From Andeanibacterium fulvum (GTDB taxonomy: Bacteria > Pseudomonadota > Alphaproteobacteria > Sphingomonadales > Sphingomonadaceae): 64,000 nucleotides of DNA. Shown one piece after another: positions 17,213-25,036 of the stretch. The stretch is from NCBI RefSeq assembly GCF_037154085.1, contig NZ_JBANRM010000002.1, forward strand, positions 496,001 to 560,000, written 5' to 3'. Made by a program: the position numbers and the translations under genes. The notes below the pieces were generated by a model. It was not told the origin of the DNA and did not search any database. It saw only the letters and a list, made by a program, of their open reading frames with translations. Position 1 is the stretch's first letter. The number at the start of each line of letters is the position of its first letter.

Positions 17213-17926
17213 TCAGCTTGCCAACAGCGCCACCGTCAGGGCGGCGCTGTTGGACAGGGCGTGGGCCAGCATGGCCGCCACCAGCCCGATCCGCATGCGG
17301 ATGAAGCCCAGCACCAGCCCGGCCCATAATTGCGGCAGCACCAGCGGCAGGGCGAGCGCGGAGAAGCTGGGATAATTGGCCATGTGCACCAGCGCGAAGC
17401 CCGCCGCGCCGAGATAGAAGATCGCCGGGAAGCCCGCGTCGAACCAGCCGGGCGTGCGTTGCTTCCTCAGGAAGAACCAGCCGATCGGCATGGCGATCAG
17501 CAGGGCAAGAAAGCCCGCCCCTACCGCAACCGGATTCAACCCCTGCGTGCTGCCATAAAGCAGCGCGGCAATGACAAGCGCGCAGGCGAGCAGCCACAGC
17601 GCGCGGATGCGGCCGGTCAGCCAGCCGCGGAACAGCATTTCCTCCAGAATCGGCGCGGCCAGTATCACCACCGGGATCATCACCCGCGGCTCCAGCTTGC
17701 CGAAGGCGTCGGGCGCGGGCAGGTCGAACAGGCTCTGCCACAGGCCCAGCACGGGCAGCAGCACCAGCAGCAGGCCTGCCACCATCAATGCGGTCAGCAC
17801 CGCCAGCCGCCGCAGCGCGCCGGGCGCGCGCAGGCCGGTCGGGTCCAGCCGGTGCGGATTGCGCAGCCAGCCCCCCAACTCGCGCAGCATGGTGATGGGC
17901 GGGGGATAGGTCGTGTCGGCCGTCAC
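17213..17926 (-). CDS. CPBP-family intramembrane metalloprotease
   Basis: The 237-residue polytopic membrane protein carries the CPBP (Rce1/Abi) motif EEMLFRGWL near residue 95 and further conserved positions in FALVHMANY and LGFIRMRIGLVAAMLAHALSN. The Glu-Glu and two His residues form the predicted intramembrane metal site. Bacterial members are implicated in protein processing or self-protection, but most are uncharacterised. The start is a GTG with GGAG eight bases upstream. Confidence 0.8.
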   Translation of the reverse strand: MTADTTYPPPITMLRELGGWLRNPHRLDPTGLRAPGALRRLAVLTALMVAGLLLVLLPVLGLWQSLFDLPAPDAFGKLEPRVMIPVVILAAPILEEMLFRGWLTGRIRALWLLACALVIAALLYGSTQGLNPVAVGAGFLALLIAMPIGWFFLRKQRTPGWFDAGFPAIFYLGAAGFALVHMANYPSFSALALPLVLPQLWAGLVLGFIRMRIGLVAAMLAHALSNSAALTVALLAS

Positions 17927-18011
17927 AGGAAATACTCCATCGCCAATGGCTTGGCAGGCGCGAGCGCCGCGTTATCTTCCTCGCATCAATGGCATGTGGG
18001 AGTAAACAAAG

Positions 18012-18365
18012 ATGGCAGGCCCCTGGGAGAGTTCGCGCGAGCAAGGGATGATCGTCACCACCACTGCCCTGGTGGAAGGACGTCCGGTAAAGGAATATCT
18101 CGGCATCGTGACCGGCGAAGTGATCGTGGGCGCCAATATCTTCCGCGATCTGTTTGCCTCCATCACCGACATCGTCGGCGGGCGTTCCGGCAAATATGAG
18201 GAAGTGCTGAGCCGCGCGCGGGACGAGGCGATCGAGGAAATGAAGCAGCAGGCCCTGCAACGCGGCGGCAATGCGGTTGTGGGCGTGGACCTCGATTACG
18301 AAGTGCTGGGCTCCAACGGATCGATGCTGATGGTCAGCGCCAGCGGCACGGCGGTGTTGCTCTGA
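18012..18365 (+). CDS. YbjQ/UPF0145-family protein
   Basis: The 117-residue protein matches the YbjQ family (heavy-metal-binding domain, UPF0145), pentameric small proteins of unknown role. Visible family features are IVTTTALVEGRPVKEYLGIVTGEVI, an arginine-rich turn with GGRSGKYEEVL, and GGNAVVGVDLDYEVLG. It is divergent from the CPBP gene and has GGGAG upstream of the ATG. Confidence 0.85.
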   Translation: MAGPWESSREQGMIVTTTALVEGRPVKEYLGIVTGEVIVGANIFRDLFASITDIVGGRSGKYEEVLSRARDEAIEEMKQQALQRGGNAVVGVDLDYEVLGSNGSMLMVSASGTAVLL

Positions 18366-18501
18366 CGATCAGCTAAGCCGACAAGTAAAGCGCGCAAGTA
18401 AAGCTCACTCATTGCCGCGCGCGCGCCTGTAAGCTAGGAGCGCGCCCACACGGGATTCCGCCCGCCGGAGTCCGCAAGAACACAGACTTCCGAAGGTTCC
18501 C

Positions 18502-19245
18502 ATGGCAGGCCATTCCAAATTCAAGAACATCATGCACCGCAAGGGCGCGCAGGATAAGAAGCGCTCCGCGATGTTTTCCAAGCTCAGCCGCGAAATCACT
18601 GTCGCGGCCAAGATGGGCATGCCCGATCCGGACATGAACCCGCGCCTGCGCGCCGCCGTCAACGCGGCCAAGGCCCAGTCCATGCCCAAGGACAATATCC
18701 AGCGCGCCATCGACAAGGCGAGCAAGGGCGATGGCGAGAATTACGAAGAAGTGCGGTATGAGGGCTATGGCCCGGGCGGCGTTGCCCTGATCGTCGAGGC
18801 GCTGACCGACAATCGCAACCGCACCGCCACCAATGTGCGCACGGCCTTCTCGAAGAATGGCGGCAATCTCGGCGCTTCGGGCGCAGTGAGCCACGGCTTC
18901 GAACGGCTGGGCCTGATCGAATATCCCGGCAAGGTGGGTGACGAGGAAAAGGTGCTGGAAGCCGCGATCGAAGCGGGCGCCGACGATGTCGAGAGCGACG
19001 AGGACAGCCACTCGATCTGGGTGTCGGTCGATTCGCTGCACGAAGTCGCGCGCGAGCTGGAAAAGGTCCTCGGCGAAGCCGAAGGCGTGAAGCTGGCGTG
19101 GAAGCCCAGCCTCAAGACCGAGGTGGACGAAGGCACTGCCGCGACCCTGCTCAAGCTGATCGACACGCTGGACGACGACGACGACGTCCAGACCGTGTGG
19201 GGCAATTACGAAATTCCCGACGACGTGATGGAAAAGCTGGGCTGA
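18502..19245 (+). CDS. yebC: YebC/PmpR-family DNA- or ribosome-associated regulator
   Basis: The 247-residue protein starts MAGHSKFKNIMHRKGAQDKK, the YebC/PmpR hallmark, and continues through the family's acidic domains II and III. Members were described as transcriptional regulators, and a related branch helps ribosomes through proline stretches. The gene context yebC-(DUF3147)-ruvC is common in bacteria and places it with Holliday-junction processing. The C terminus is acidic (DTLDDDDDVQTVW). The stop overlaps the next start (ATGA-type overlap), suggesting translational coupling. Confidence 0.93.
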   Translation: MAGHSKFKNIMHRKGAQDKKRSAMFSKLSREITVAAKMGMPDPDMNPRLRAAVNAAKAQSMPKDNIQRAIDKASKGDGENYEEVRYEGYGPGGVALIVEALTDNRNRTATNVRTAFSKNGGNLGASGAVSHGFERLGLIEYPGKVGDEEKVLEAAIEAGADDVESDEDSHSIWVSVDSLHEVARELEKVLGEAEGVKLAWKPSLKTEVDEGTAATLLKLIDTLDDDDDVQTVWGNYEIPDDVMEKLG

Positions 19246-19595
19246 TGTGGGGACTGGTCGCCAAGGCGCTGCTTTCCGGCGCCTTGATCGCGGCCATTTC
19301 CGAGATCGGCAAGCGCCTGCCGGCCTTTGCCGCGCTGGTAGCTTCCCTGCCGCTCGTCTCGATCCTGGGCATGATCCTGCTGTGGCGGGAACGGCCCGAT
19401 GCGGAGAACATGGCAGTGCATTCGGCGGCGACCTTCTGGTACGTGCTGCCCTCGCTGCCCATGTTTCTGCTGATCCCGGCCATGCTGCGCGCCGGGCTGC
19501 CCTTCTGGCTTTCGCTGCTGGCGGGCTGCGTACTCACCATTGCGCTTTACGGGGCGCTGATGGCGCTTGCCCCGCGCCTTGGCCTGCGGCTCTAG
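19245..19595 (+). CDS. DUF3147-family membrane protein
   Basis: The 116-residue protein has about four hydrophobic helices (LVAKALLSGALIAAISEI, then PAFAALVASLPLVSILGMI, a third after WYVLPSLPMFLLIP, and a C-terminal one) and matches DUF3147, small inner-membrane proteins of unknown function. Its ATG overlaps the yebC stop and ruvC follows after 1 bp, so it is part of a tight yebC-ruvC operon. Confidence 0.8.
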   Translation: MWGLVAKALLSGALIAAISEIGKRLPAFAALVASLPLVSILGMILLWRERPDAENMAVHSAATFWYVLPSLPMFLLIPAMLRAGLPFWLSLLAGCVLTIALYGALMALAPRLGLRL

Positions 19596-19596
19596 C

Positions 19597-20070
19597 ATGC
19601 TGATCCTTGGCCTCGATCCTTCGCTCACCTGCACCGGCTGGGGCGTGGTGCGCAGCGAAGGCTCGCGCCTCAGCCACATCGCCAATGGCCAGATTGCCAC
19701 CGATGCCAAGGCGCCCTTGCCCGAACGGCTGCTCCACCTGCACGATGCCGTCAGTGCGGTGATCGCCACCTATGCGCCGGACAGGGCGGCAGTGGAGGAG
19801 ATCTTCGTCAACAAGAACCCGCAATCCACCCTGAAGCTGGCCCATGCGCGCGGCGCCATTCTGGCCGCCTGCGCGCGCGGATCGATCCCCGTGGCCGAAC
19901 ACGCCACAAGGCTGGTGAAGAAGGCCGTGGTCGGCACGGGCGCGGCGGAGAAGCATCAGGTGCAGGCCATGCTCAAGGTGCTGCTGCCCGGCGCGAAAGT
20001 GGCGGGCGCCGATGCGGCGGACGCGCTGGCCGTGGCGATTGCCGATGCGCATCTTGGGGGAGGGCGCTGA
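19597..20070 (+). CDS. ruvC: Holliday junction endodeoxyribonuclease RuvC
   Basis: RuvC cuts Holliday junctions during recombinational repair as part of the RuvABC resolvasome. The 157-residue protein has the catalytic acids of the RNase H fold: Asp7 in MLILGLDPS, Glu in AAVEEIFVNKN near residue 67, and the Asp pair in GADAADALAVAIADAH near the C terminus. Upstream in-frame starts exist, but the ATG at 19597 gives the standard N terminus. ruvA and ruvB are not adjacent. The stop overlaps the next ATG by one base. Confidence 0.95.
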   Translation: MLILGLDPSLTCTGWGVVRSEGSRLSHIANGQIATDAKAPLPERLLHLHDAVSAVIATYAPDRAAVEEIFVNKNPQSTLKLAHARGAILAACARGSIPVAEHATRLVKKAVVGTGAAEKHQVQAMLKVLLPGAKVAGADAADALAVAIADAHLGGGR

Positions 20071-20378
20071 TGTATCTCAATGTGTTCCGCAGCCGCAAAA
20101 GCGCGGACATGGACGCCGAAGCCTATGCCGAGGATTCCGCGCGGATGGAGGCGCTGGCGCGCCAGCAGCCCGGCTTCATCGCCTATCGCAGCTATCGCGC
20201 CGAGGATGGTGAAACCCTCTCCATGTCCGAATGGGAGAGCGAGGATCACGCCCGCGCCTGGGCCCGCCACGCGGAACACGCCATGGTGCAGGGCCGGGGC
20301 CGTGCGGATTATTACGAGAGCTACACCGTCTATTCCTGCCCCGATCCGCGCGTGCGCCATTTCGCGCGCGAAGGCTGA
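20070..20378 (+). CDS. Antibiotic biosynthesis monooxygenase (ABM) domain protein
   Basis: The 102-residue protein has the ABM ferredoxin-like fold pattern: MYLNVFRSRK, ARQQPGFIAYRSYRAEDG, SMSEWESEDHARAWARHAEH and YYESYTVYSC. ABM proteins include cofactor-free quinone-forming monooxygenases and haem-degrading enzymes, but most are uncharacterised. It overlaps the ruvC stop by one base, so it is probably translationally coupled to it, with no functional link implied. Confidence 0.8.
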   Translation: MYLNVFRSRKSADMDAEAYAEDSARMEALARQQPGFIAYRSYRAEDGETLSMSEWESEDHARAWARHAEHAMVQGRGRADYYESYTVYSCPDPRVRHFAREG

Positions 20379-20423
20379 GCGATAAGGCGCGCAGGATCAC
20401 AATTCCGATATTCGAGGCCTGAT

Positions 20424-20771
20424 ATGACGATCCACTTCTACGGCATTCCCAATTGCGACACGGTGAAGAAGGCGCGCACATGGCTCGACGGACAGGGGAT
20501 CGCCTACACCTTCCATGACTACAAGAAGGAAGGGGGCGATGCCGCGAAGCTGGAAGGCTGGGCGGGGATCGTAGGCTGGGAAAAGCTGCTGAACCGCGCC
20601 GGTACGACCTTCCGCAAGCTGCCGGACGAGGCGAAGCAGGATCTCGATACGGCCAAGGCGGTGGCGCTGATGGTGGAGCAGCCCAGCATGATCAAGCGCC
20701 CGGTGGTGGAATATTCCGGCGGGCTGTTGGTGGGTTTCAAGGCGGATGAATGGGCGGCTGCGCTAGGGTGA
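20424..20771 (+). CDS. ArsC/Spx-family reductase-like protein
   Basis: The 115-residue thioredoxin-fold protein belongs to the ArsC/Spx/YffB family. It has the active-site cysteine in GIPNCDTVKKARTWL near residue 11 and the Arg-Pro segment IKRPVVEYSGG near residue 95. Only one active-site cysteine is present, as in YffB-type proteins that use glutathione. True arsenate reduction cannot be claimed from sequence, since no ars genes are nearby. It is convergent with the bestrophin gene across a hairpin repeat. Confidence 0.8.
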   Translation: MTIHFYGIPNCDTVKKARTWLDGQGIAYTFHDYKKEGGDAAKLEGWAGIVGWEKLLNRAGTTFRKLPDEAKQDLDTAKAVALMVEQPSMIKRPVVEYSGGLLVGFKADEWAAALG

Positions 20772-20783
20772 GGCCGCCGGCCG

Positions 20784-20929
20784 CGTCATCCCGGCGAAAG
20801 CCGGGATCGCTGGCGGCTAGGGGCGGCTTCCATGTCTGGGCCGTCGAGGTGTTATGCAGAACGACAGCTGCGCTCTGCCATGACCAATGGAAAACAAGGG
20901 CAGCGATCCCGGCTTTCGCCGGGATGACG
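20784..20929. repeat. Inverted pair of 29-nt REP-like hairpins
   Basis: A 29-nt unit at 20784-20812 (core TCATCCCGGCGAAAGCCGGG) reappears as an exact reverse complement at 20901-20929. Each unit is itself a hairpin around CCCGGC-GAAA-GCCGGG. The pair sits between two convergent genes, as bacterial interspersed REP pairs commonly do. A related unit with a changed loop occurs at 32586. Confidence 0.85.
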
Positions 20930-20954
20930 AGTTGAGGGGCGCCTTCCCCGCCCC

Positions 20955-21845
20955 TCAGCTCAGATAATAATTCCGCGCCCCCAGCGGTTCGGGCGGTTCC
21001 TCGCCCAGATGGGGGGCGAGGCTGATTTCAACCGCGCGGCAGATCGCATCCAGCGGCAGGGCGTTGGGCGTAGTGCCGAAGGGGTGGCTGAGGTCTTCGG
21101 TCACTTCGGCAAGGCCGAGGAAGACATAGCCCACGATGCCCACGAAAACCGGCGTCATCCAGCCTGCGGTGCCGACCAGCGCCAGTGGCAGCAGCAGGCA
21201 ATAGACATAGGTCGTGCGGTAGATCAGCAGGGAATAGACGTAAGGCAGCGGCGTATTGGCGATCCGCTCGCACCCGGCCTGTTGCAGGGCGATATTGGCG
21301 AGGCGCTCCTGCAGGGCCTTGGCGCCGAAGCCGTCCATTGCCCCTTGCCGCAGGGCATCGCCCAGATCGGCGGAGATCGCATCCAGCGCGGCGCAGGGCG
21401 GGTGGGGGGCATCGGCCAGAACGCCGCCGAATTCCCTTGCCCGTTCGTCATCCTTCAGCTTGCGCAGATTGGCGCGGTGCAGGTGAATGAAGGCACGTGC
21501 GGCGCGGATGATGCGGCGCTGGCGTTCCTCGCCCTGCACGAACAGCTGCACTTCGCGCGCCAGGCTGCGCATGTCGGCCAGCAGCCCGCCCCACAGCTTG
21601 CGCCCTTCCCACCAGCGGTCATAGGCGGCGTTGTTGCGGAAGCCGAGAAACAGCGAGAGCGCGATACCGAACACGGTAAAGCCCACGGCCTCGATCTGCG
21701 GGAAGGCGGCATAGCGGTGGTGCAGCAGCACCATCCCGGCCGAAAATGCCATCAGGCCGAAGATGCGCGGCGCGATCAGCGGCACGATGGAGCCGCGCAC
21801 GGCGAAGGCCAGTTCCAGCCAGCTCGGCTTGTCGCGCAGGATCAT
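20955..21845 (-). CDS. Bestrophin-family (UPF0187) anion channel-like protein
   Basis: The 296-residue membrane protein matches the bacterial bestrophin family, pentameric ion channels. Family features are FGIALSLFLGFRNNAAYDRWWEGRKLWG near the second helix and the C-terminal segment ALPLDAICRAVEI. The two helix pairs flank a cytosolic helical domain. The ion selectivity is not deducible. The gene is followed in the same direction by nothing close, and upstream lies ubiG, 22 bp away on the same strand. Confidence 0.85.
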   Translation of the reverse strand: MILRDKPSWLELAFAVRGSIVPLIAPRIFGLMAFSAGMVLLHHRYAAFPQIEAVGFTVFGIALSLFLGFRNNAAYDRWWEGRKLWGGLLADMRSLAREVQLFVQGEERQRRIIRAARAFIHLHRANLRKLKDDERAREFGGVLADAPHPPCAALDAISADLGDALRQGAMDGFGAKALQERLANIALQQAGCERIANTPLPYVYSLLIYRTTYVYCLLLPLALVGTAGWMTPVFVGIVGYVFLGLAEVTEDLSHPFGTTPNALPLDAICRAVEISLAPHLGEEPPEPLGARNYYLS

Positions 21846-21867
21846 CGTGGGGCTCCCGACATCGCGT

Positions 21868-22605
21868 TCAGACCGCCCGCGCAGTGACGATGTAATTGAG
21901 CGAGAGATCGCCCGACAAATGCAGGCCCTTCATTGGCGAGAAGGAAATACCGCGCGGCTCGCCCATGGTGAGCCCGGCATCGGCGAGCAACTCGCCCAAT
22001 TCGTCGGGAGTGATGAAATCTTCCCAATGATGGGTGCCCTTGGGAATCAGTCCGACGCCTTCGGCCGCGCTGACCATCAGCAATTGCGATTGCGGCGTGC
22101 GGTTGGGAGTGGAGAGCACCATCAGTGCGCCATCCGCCATCCGCTCGGCCAGCTGGCGCACGAACAGCGCCTTGTCCGCCACATGCTCGATCACTTCCAT
22201 CGCGGTGACGAGGTCGAATTGCCCAAGCCCCAGCGCGCCCAATTCGCCATGGCGATAATCGATCGCCAGCCCGCCGCCCGCCGCATGGGCCTGCGCCGCC
22301 GCGATGTTCTGGGCCGCCGCGTCCACGCCCGTGACTGCCGCACCCAGCCGTGCGAGCGGTTCGGCCAGCAGGCCCGCGCCGCAGCCCACATCCAGTGCGC
22401 TGCGCCCGGTCAGCGGCTTGAGCGAGGCGGGATCGGCGCCCCAATGCTGGTTCACGGCCTCCCGCAAAAAGCCCAGCCGCACGGGGTTGAGCTTGTGCAG
22501 CATGGCGGACGATCCCTTGGGGTTCCACCAGTCCGCCGCCAGCGCGCCGAAATGCTCGGCTTCTTCGGGGCGGATCGTTGCAGATGCGACAGTTGCATTA
22601 GGCAT
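21868..22605 (-). CDS. ubiG: Ubiquinone biosynthesis O-methyltransferase
   Basis: UbiG carries out both SAM-dependent O-methylations in ubiquinone synthesis. The 245-residue protein has the typical start of the family (EAEHFGALAADWWNPKGS), HKLNPVRLGFLR, motif I DVGCGAGLLAEPLARLGA, the acidic loop VTGVDAAAQNI, and VEVIEHV-like AMEVIEHVADK. The ribosome site TTAGGAGGG is strong. The divergent lysC start is 56 bp away, matching a ubiG-lysC arrangement frequent in alphaproteobacteria. Confidence 0.95.
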   Translation of the reverse strand: MPNATVASATIRPEEAEHFGALAADWWNPKGSSAMLHKLNPVRLGFLREAVNQHWGADPASLKPLTGRSALDVGCGAGLLAEPLARLGAAVTGVDAAAQNIAAAQAHAAGGGLAIDYRHGELGALGLGQFDLVTAMEVIEHVADKALFVRQLAERMADGALMVLSTPNRTPQSQLLMVSAAEGVGLIPKGTHHWEDFITPDELGELLADAGLTMGEPRGISFSPMKGLHLSGDLSLNYIVTARAV

Positions 22606-22661
22606 GCTGCCCTCCTAACAGCGCGCCAGACCTGATTCCAGCGTGCAGGAGCAAGAACGAC

Positions 22662-23930
22662 TTGGCCCGGATCGTGATGAAATTCGGCGGCACCTCGATG
22701 GCGGGGACGGAACGTATCCGTCGCGTCGCCAATATCGTGCGCCGTCAGCAGGCCGCGGGGCATGAAGTCGCCGTGGTGGTTTCCGCCATGGCGGGCGAAA
22801 CCGATCGCCTGGTGAACTTCTGCCGCGAGGCGAACCCGCTTTACGACCCCGCGGAATATGACGTGGTGGTCGCTTCGGGCGAACAGGTCACGTCGGGCCT
22901 GCTCGCGCTCACGTTGCAGGCCATGGGCTGCAAGGCGCGCAGCTGGCTGGGTTGGCAGCTGCCGATCCATACGGACGATGCCCATGCCAAGGCCCGGATC
23001 GAGGATATCGATTCCGCCGCCCTGTTGGCCAGCATGGCCGCGGGCGAGATCGCGGTGATCCCCGGCTTCCAGGGCCTGTCGCCCGCCAATCGCGTGACCA
23101 CTCTGGGCCGTGGCGGCTCGGATACTTCGGCAGTGGCCGTGGCTGCGGCAGTCAATGCCGATCGCTGCGACATCTATACCGACGTGGACGGCGTCTACAC
23201 CACCGATCCGCGCATCGTGGCCAAGGCGCGCAAGCTCAGCCACGTGACTTACGAAGAAATGCTCGAACTGGCCTCGGTCGGCTCGAAAGTGCTGCAAACC
23301 CGCTCGGTCAGCCTCGCCATGAAGGAGAAGGTCCGGGTGCAGGTGCTCTCGTCCTTCATCGACGACGATGCGCCGGCTGCCGACACGCTCCCCGGAACGA
23401 TGATCGTCAGCGATGAGGAACTCGAAGGACTGGACATGGAACGTCAGCTGATCACCGGCATCGCCGCCGACAAGAACGAAGCGAAGGTGACCCTTACCCG
23501 CATCGCGGACCGCCCCGGCGCGGTGGCCACGGTGTTCGAACCGCTTGCCGCCAACAACATCAATGTCGACATGATTATCCAGAATGTCGCCAAGGATAAG
23601 GGCGAGACGGACGTGACCTTCACTGTCCCCAAGGCCGACCTGCTGCGCACTCAGGCGCTGCTGGAAGAGAACAAGGACAAGATCGGCTTCTTCCGCATGA
23701 TCAGCGACGACAAGGTCGCCAAGGTCAGCGTCGTGGGTGTCGGCATGCGCAGCCATGCAGGCGTTGCTAGCACCATGTTCAAGGCGCTGGCCGATCGCGG
23801 GATCAACATCCAGGCGATCTCCACCAGCGAGATCAAGGTCAGCGTGCTGATCGACGAGGACGAGACCGAACTGGCCGTCCGCGTGCTGCACACTGCCTAT
23901 GATCTGGACGCGAAGGACGAAGCGGCCTGA
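22662..23930 (+). CDS. lysC: Aspartate kinase
   Basis: Aspartokinase phosphorylates L-aspartate, the first step towards lysine, threonine and methionine. The 422-residue protein has the kinase signature VMKFGGTSMAG at residues 5-15, TLGRGGSDTSAVA near 148 and DVDGVYTTDPR near 175, followed by two ACT regulatory domains (ITGIAADKNEAKVTL and KVSVVGVGMRSHAGVAS). The start is TTG with AGGAG ten bases upstream; the resulting N terminus MARIVMKFGG is the family standard. Lys/Thr feedback is expected from the ACT pair. Confidence 0.95.
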   Translation: MARIVMKFGGTSMAGTERIRRVANIVRRQQAAGHEVAVVVSAMAGETDRLVNFCREANPLYDPAEYDVVVASGEQVTSGLLALTLQAMGCKARSWLGWQLPIHTDDAHAKARIEDIDSAALLASMAAGEIAVIPGFQGLSPANRVTTLGRGGSDTSAVAVAAAVNADRCDIYTDVDGVYTTDPRIVAKARKLSHVTYEEMLELASVGSKVLQTRSVSLAMKEKVRVQVLSSFIDDDAPAADTLPGTMIVSDEELEGLDMERQLITGIAADKNEAKVTLTRIADRPGAVATVFEPLAANNINVDMIIQNVAKDKGETDVTFTVPKADLLRTQALLEENKDKIGFFRMISDDKVAKVSVVGVGMRSHAGVASTMFKALADRGINIQAISTSEIKVSVLIDEDETELAVRVLHTAYDLDAKDEAA

Positions 23931-25004
23931 TCAGCCGCGCTTGGGTTTGGGCCTTCTGAACCAGAAGGTCCAAACCGCGAAGCTGCCCAGGATTGCCATG
24001 GCGAGGCCGGAGAAGGTCATCAGCAGGCGATAGGGCAGCCCGCCTACCTTGGCCGCGTGGAGCGGGTAGGAGGCGTTGAAAGCCTGCGCACCGGCCGACA
24101 GGGCCAGCGCATCGCGCGCATAAAGCAGGCGCCCGTCCGCGGCATCGAACCACAGGGTCGAACGCCCATTGGGCAACCATTCCGCCGCACGCTTCATGCG
24201 GATGGTGATCGGCCTGCCGGGCTTGCCCGCTTCAGGCACATCGGGAAACGAAAGGATGCGGATCTGCGCATCCGGGAAGCGCGCATGGGCCGTCAGGACC
24301 AGCGCCCGCACATCCAGATTTGCCGAACGCGGGCCACTTTCCAGTTCGGGCTGCTTGAAGGCAGCAGCAATCGAGCCATAGCCGGAGAAGGGCGCCACGA
24401 CCACTTCGGCCACCGGGCGGAACAGCAGCATCGACCCGGTGAGCGCCGAAAGCAGCAGCAAGGGCGCGGCCACGATCCCCAGATCGCGATGCTGCATCAC
24501 GATGGCGGGGCGGCTCATCCGCTTGGGCCAGAGGCGGAACTTGAAAGTCTTGCGGGTGCGCCACCACATAATCGCGCCGGTGATCACGAACAGCACCGCG
24601 CACAGGCCCGCTATGCCCGAAACCCATTCCCCGACATCGCCGGTGAAGAGATGGTGGTGCAGGTCGAACAGCCAGACTTCGGGCCGTTCCCACTGGCTGG
24701 ACCAGCGCGTCACCAGATTGCCGGACTGGTCGTAATAGGCGGCTCCGTCCGGCAGGCGTAGCTGGTGCAGGCCGAAACGGTCGCTGGCATAGATGATGCT
24801 CTCGGCCTCAGGCTCGGCAGCGAGTATCCTGGCCGTGGTATCGGCAATCGCTGCGGCATCGGCCACGCGCGCGTCGCCGGCATGGGGCAGCGCGATCCAT
24901 TCCTCCTTATGGACGAGGATCGCGCCGGTCAGCCCCAGCACAGCCAGCACCAACCCGACAATGCCGCCCGCCCAGCGATGGACGAGGTCGATTATCCGCA
25001 TCAT
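23931..25004 (-). CDS. PepSY-associated transmembrane protein, probable iron-siderophore reductase
   Basis: The 357-residue inner-membrane protein begins DLVHRWAGGIVGLVLAVLGLTG, typical of PepSY-associated TM proteins, and has further helices around residues 130-150 and 190-215, and at the C terminus (LLMTFSGLAMAILGSFAVWTFWF). Conserved histidines (VHRWAG, DLHHHLFTG, MQHRDLG) may bind haem. Relatives next to TonB receptors, such as FoxB, reduce iron taken up as siderophore. It follows the receptor gene by 32 bp, so the two form an iron-uptake operon. Its stop codon abuts the lysC stop. Confidence 0.8.
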   Translation of the reverse strand: MMRIIDLVHRWAGGIVGLVLAVLGLTGAILVHKEEWIALPHAGDARVADAAAIADTTARILAAEPEAESIIYASDRFGLHQLRLPDGAAYYDQSGNLVTRWSSQWERPEVWLFDLHHHLFTGDVGEWVSGIAGLCAVLFVITGAIMWWRTRKTFKFRLWPKRMSRPAIVMQHRDLGIVAAPLLLLSALTGSMLLFRPVAEVVVAPFSGYGSIAAAFKQPELESGPRSANLDVRALVLTAHARFPDAQIRILSFPDVPEAGKPGRPITIRMKRAAEWLPNGRSTLWFDAADGRLLYARDALALSAGAQAFNASYPLHAAKVGGLPYRLLMTFSGLAMAILGSFAVWTFWFRRPKPKRG

Positions 25005-25036
25005 CTTCTATGCCCCGCTTCAGGCCGGCGTGCGGC

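Noticed and set aside
20424..20771. Arsenic resistance gene
   Set aside because: The ArsC-like protein has the YffB/Spx layout with one active cysteine and no ars neighbours, so resistance is not supported.
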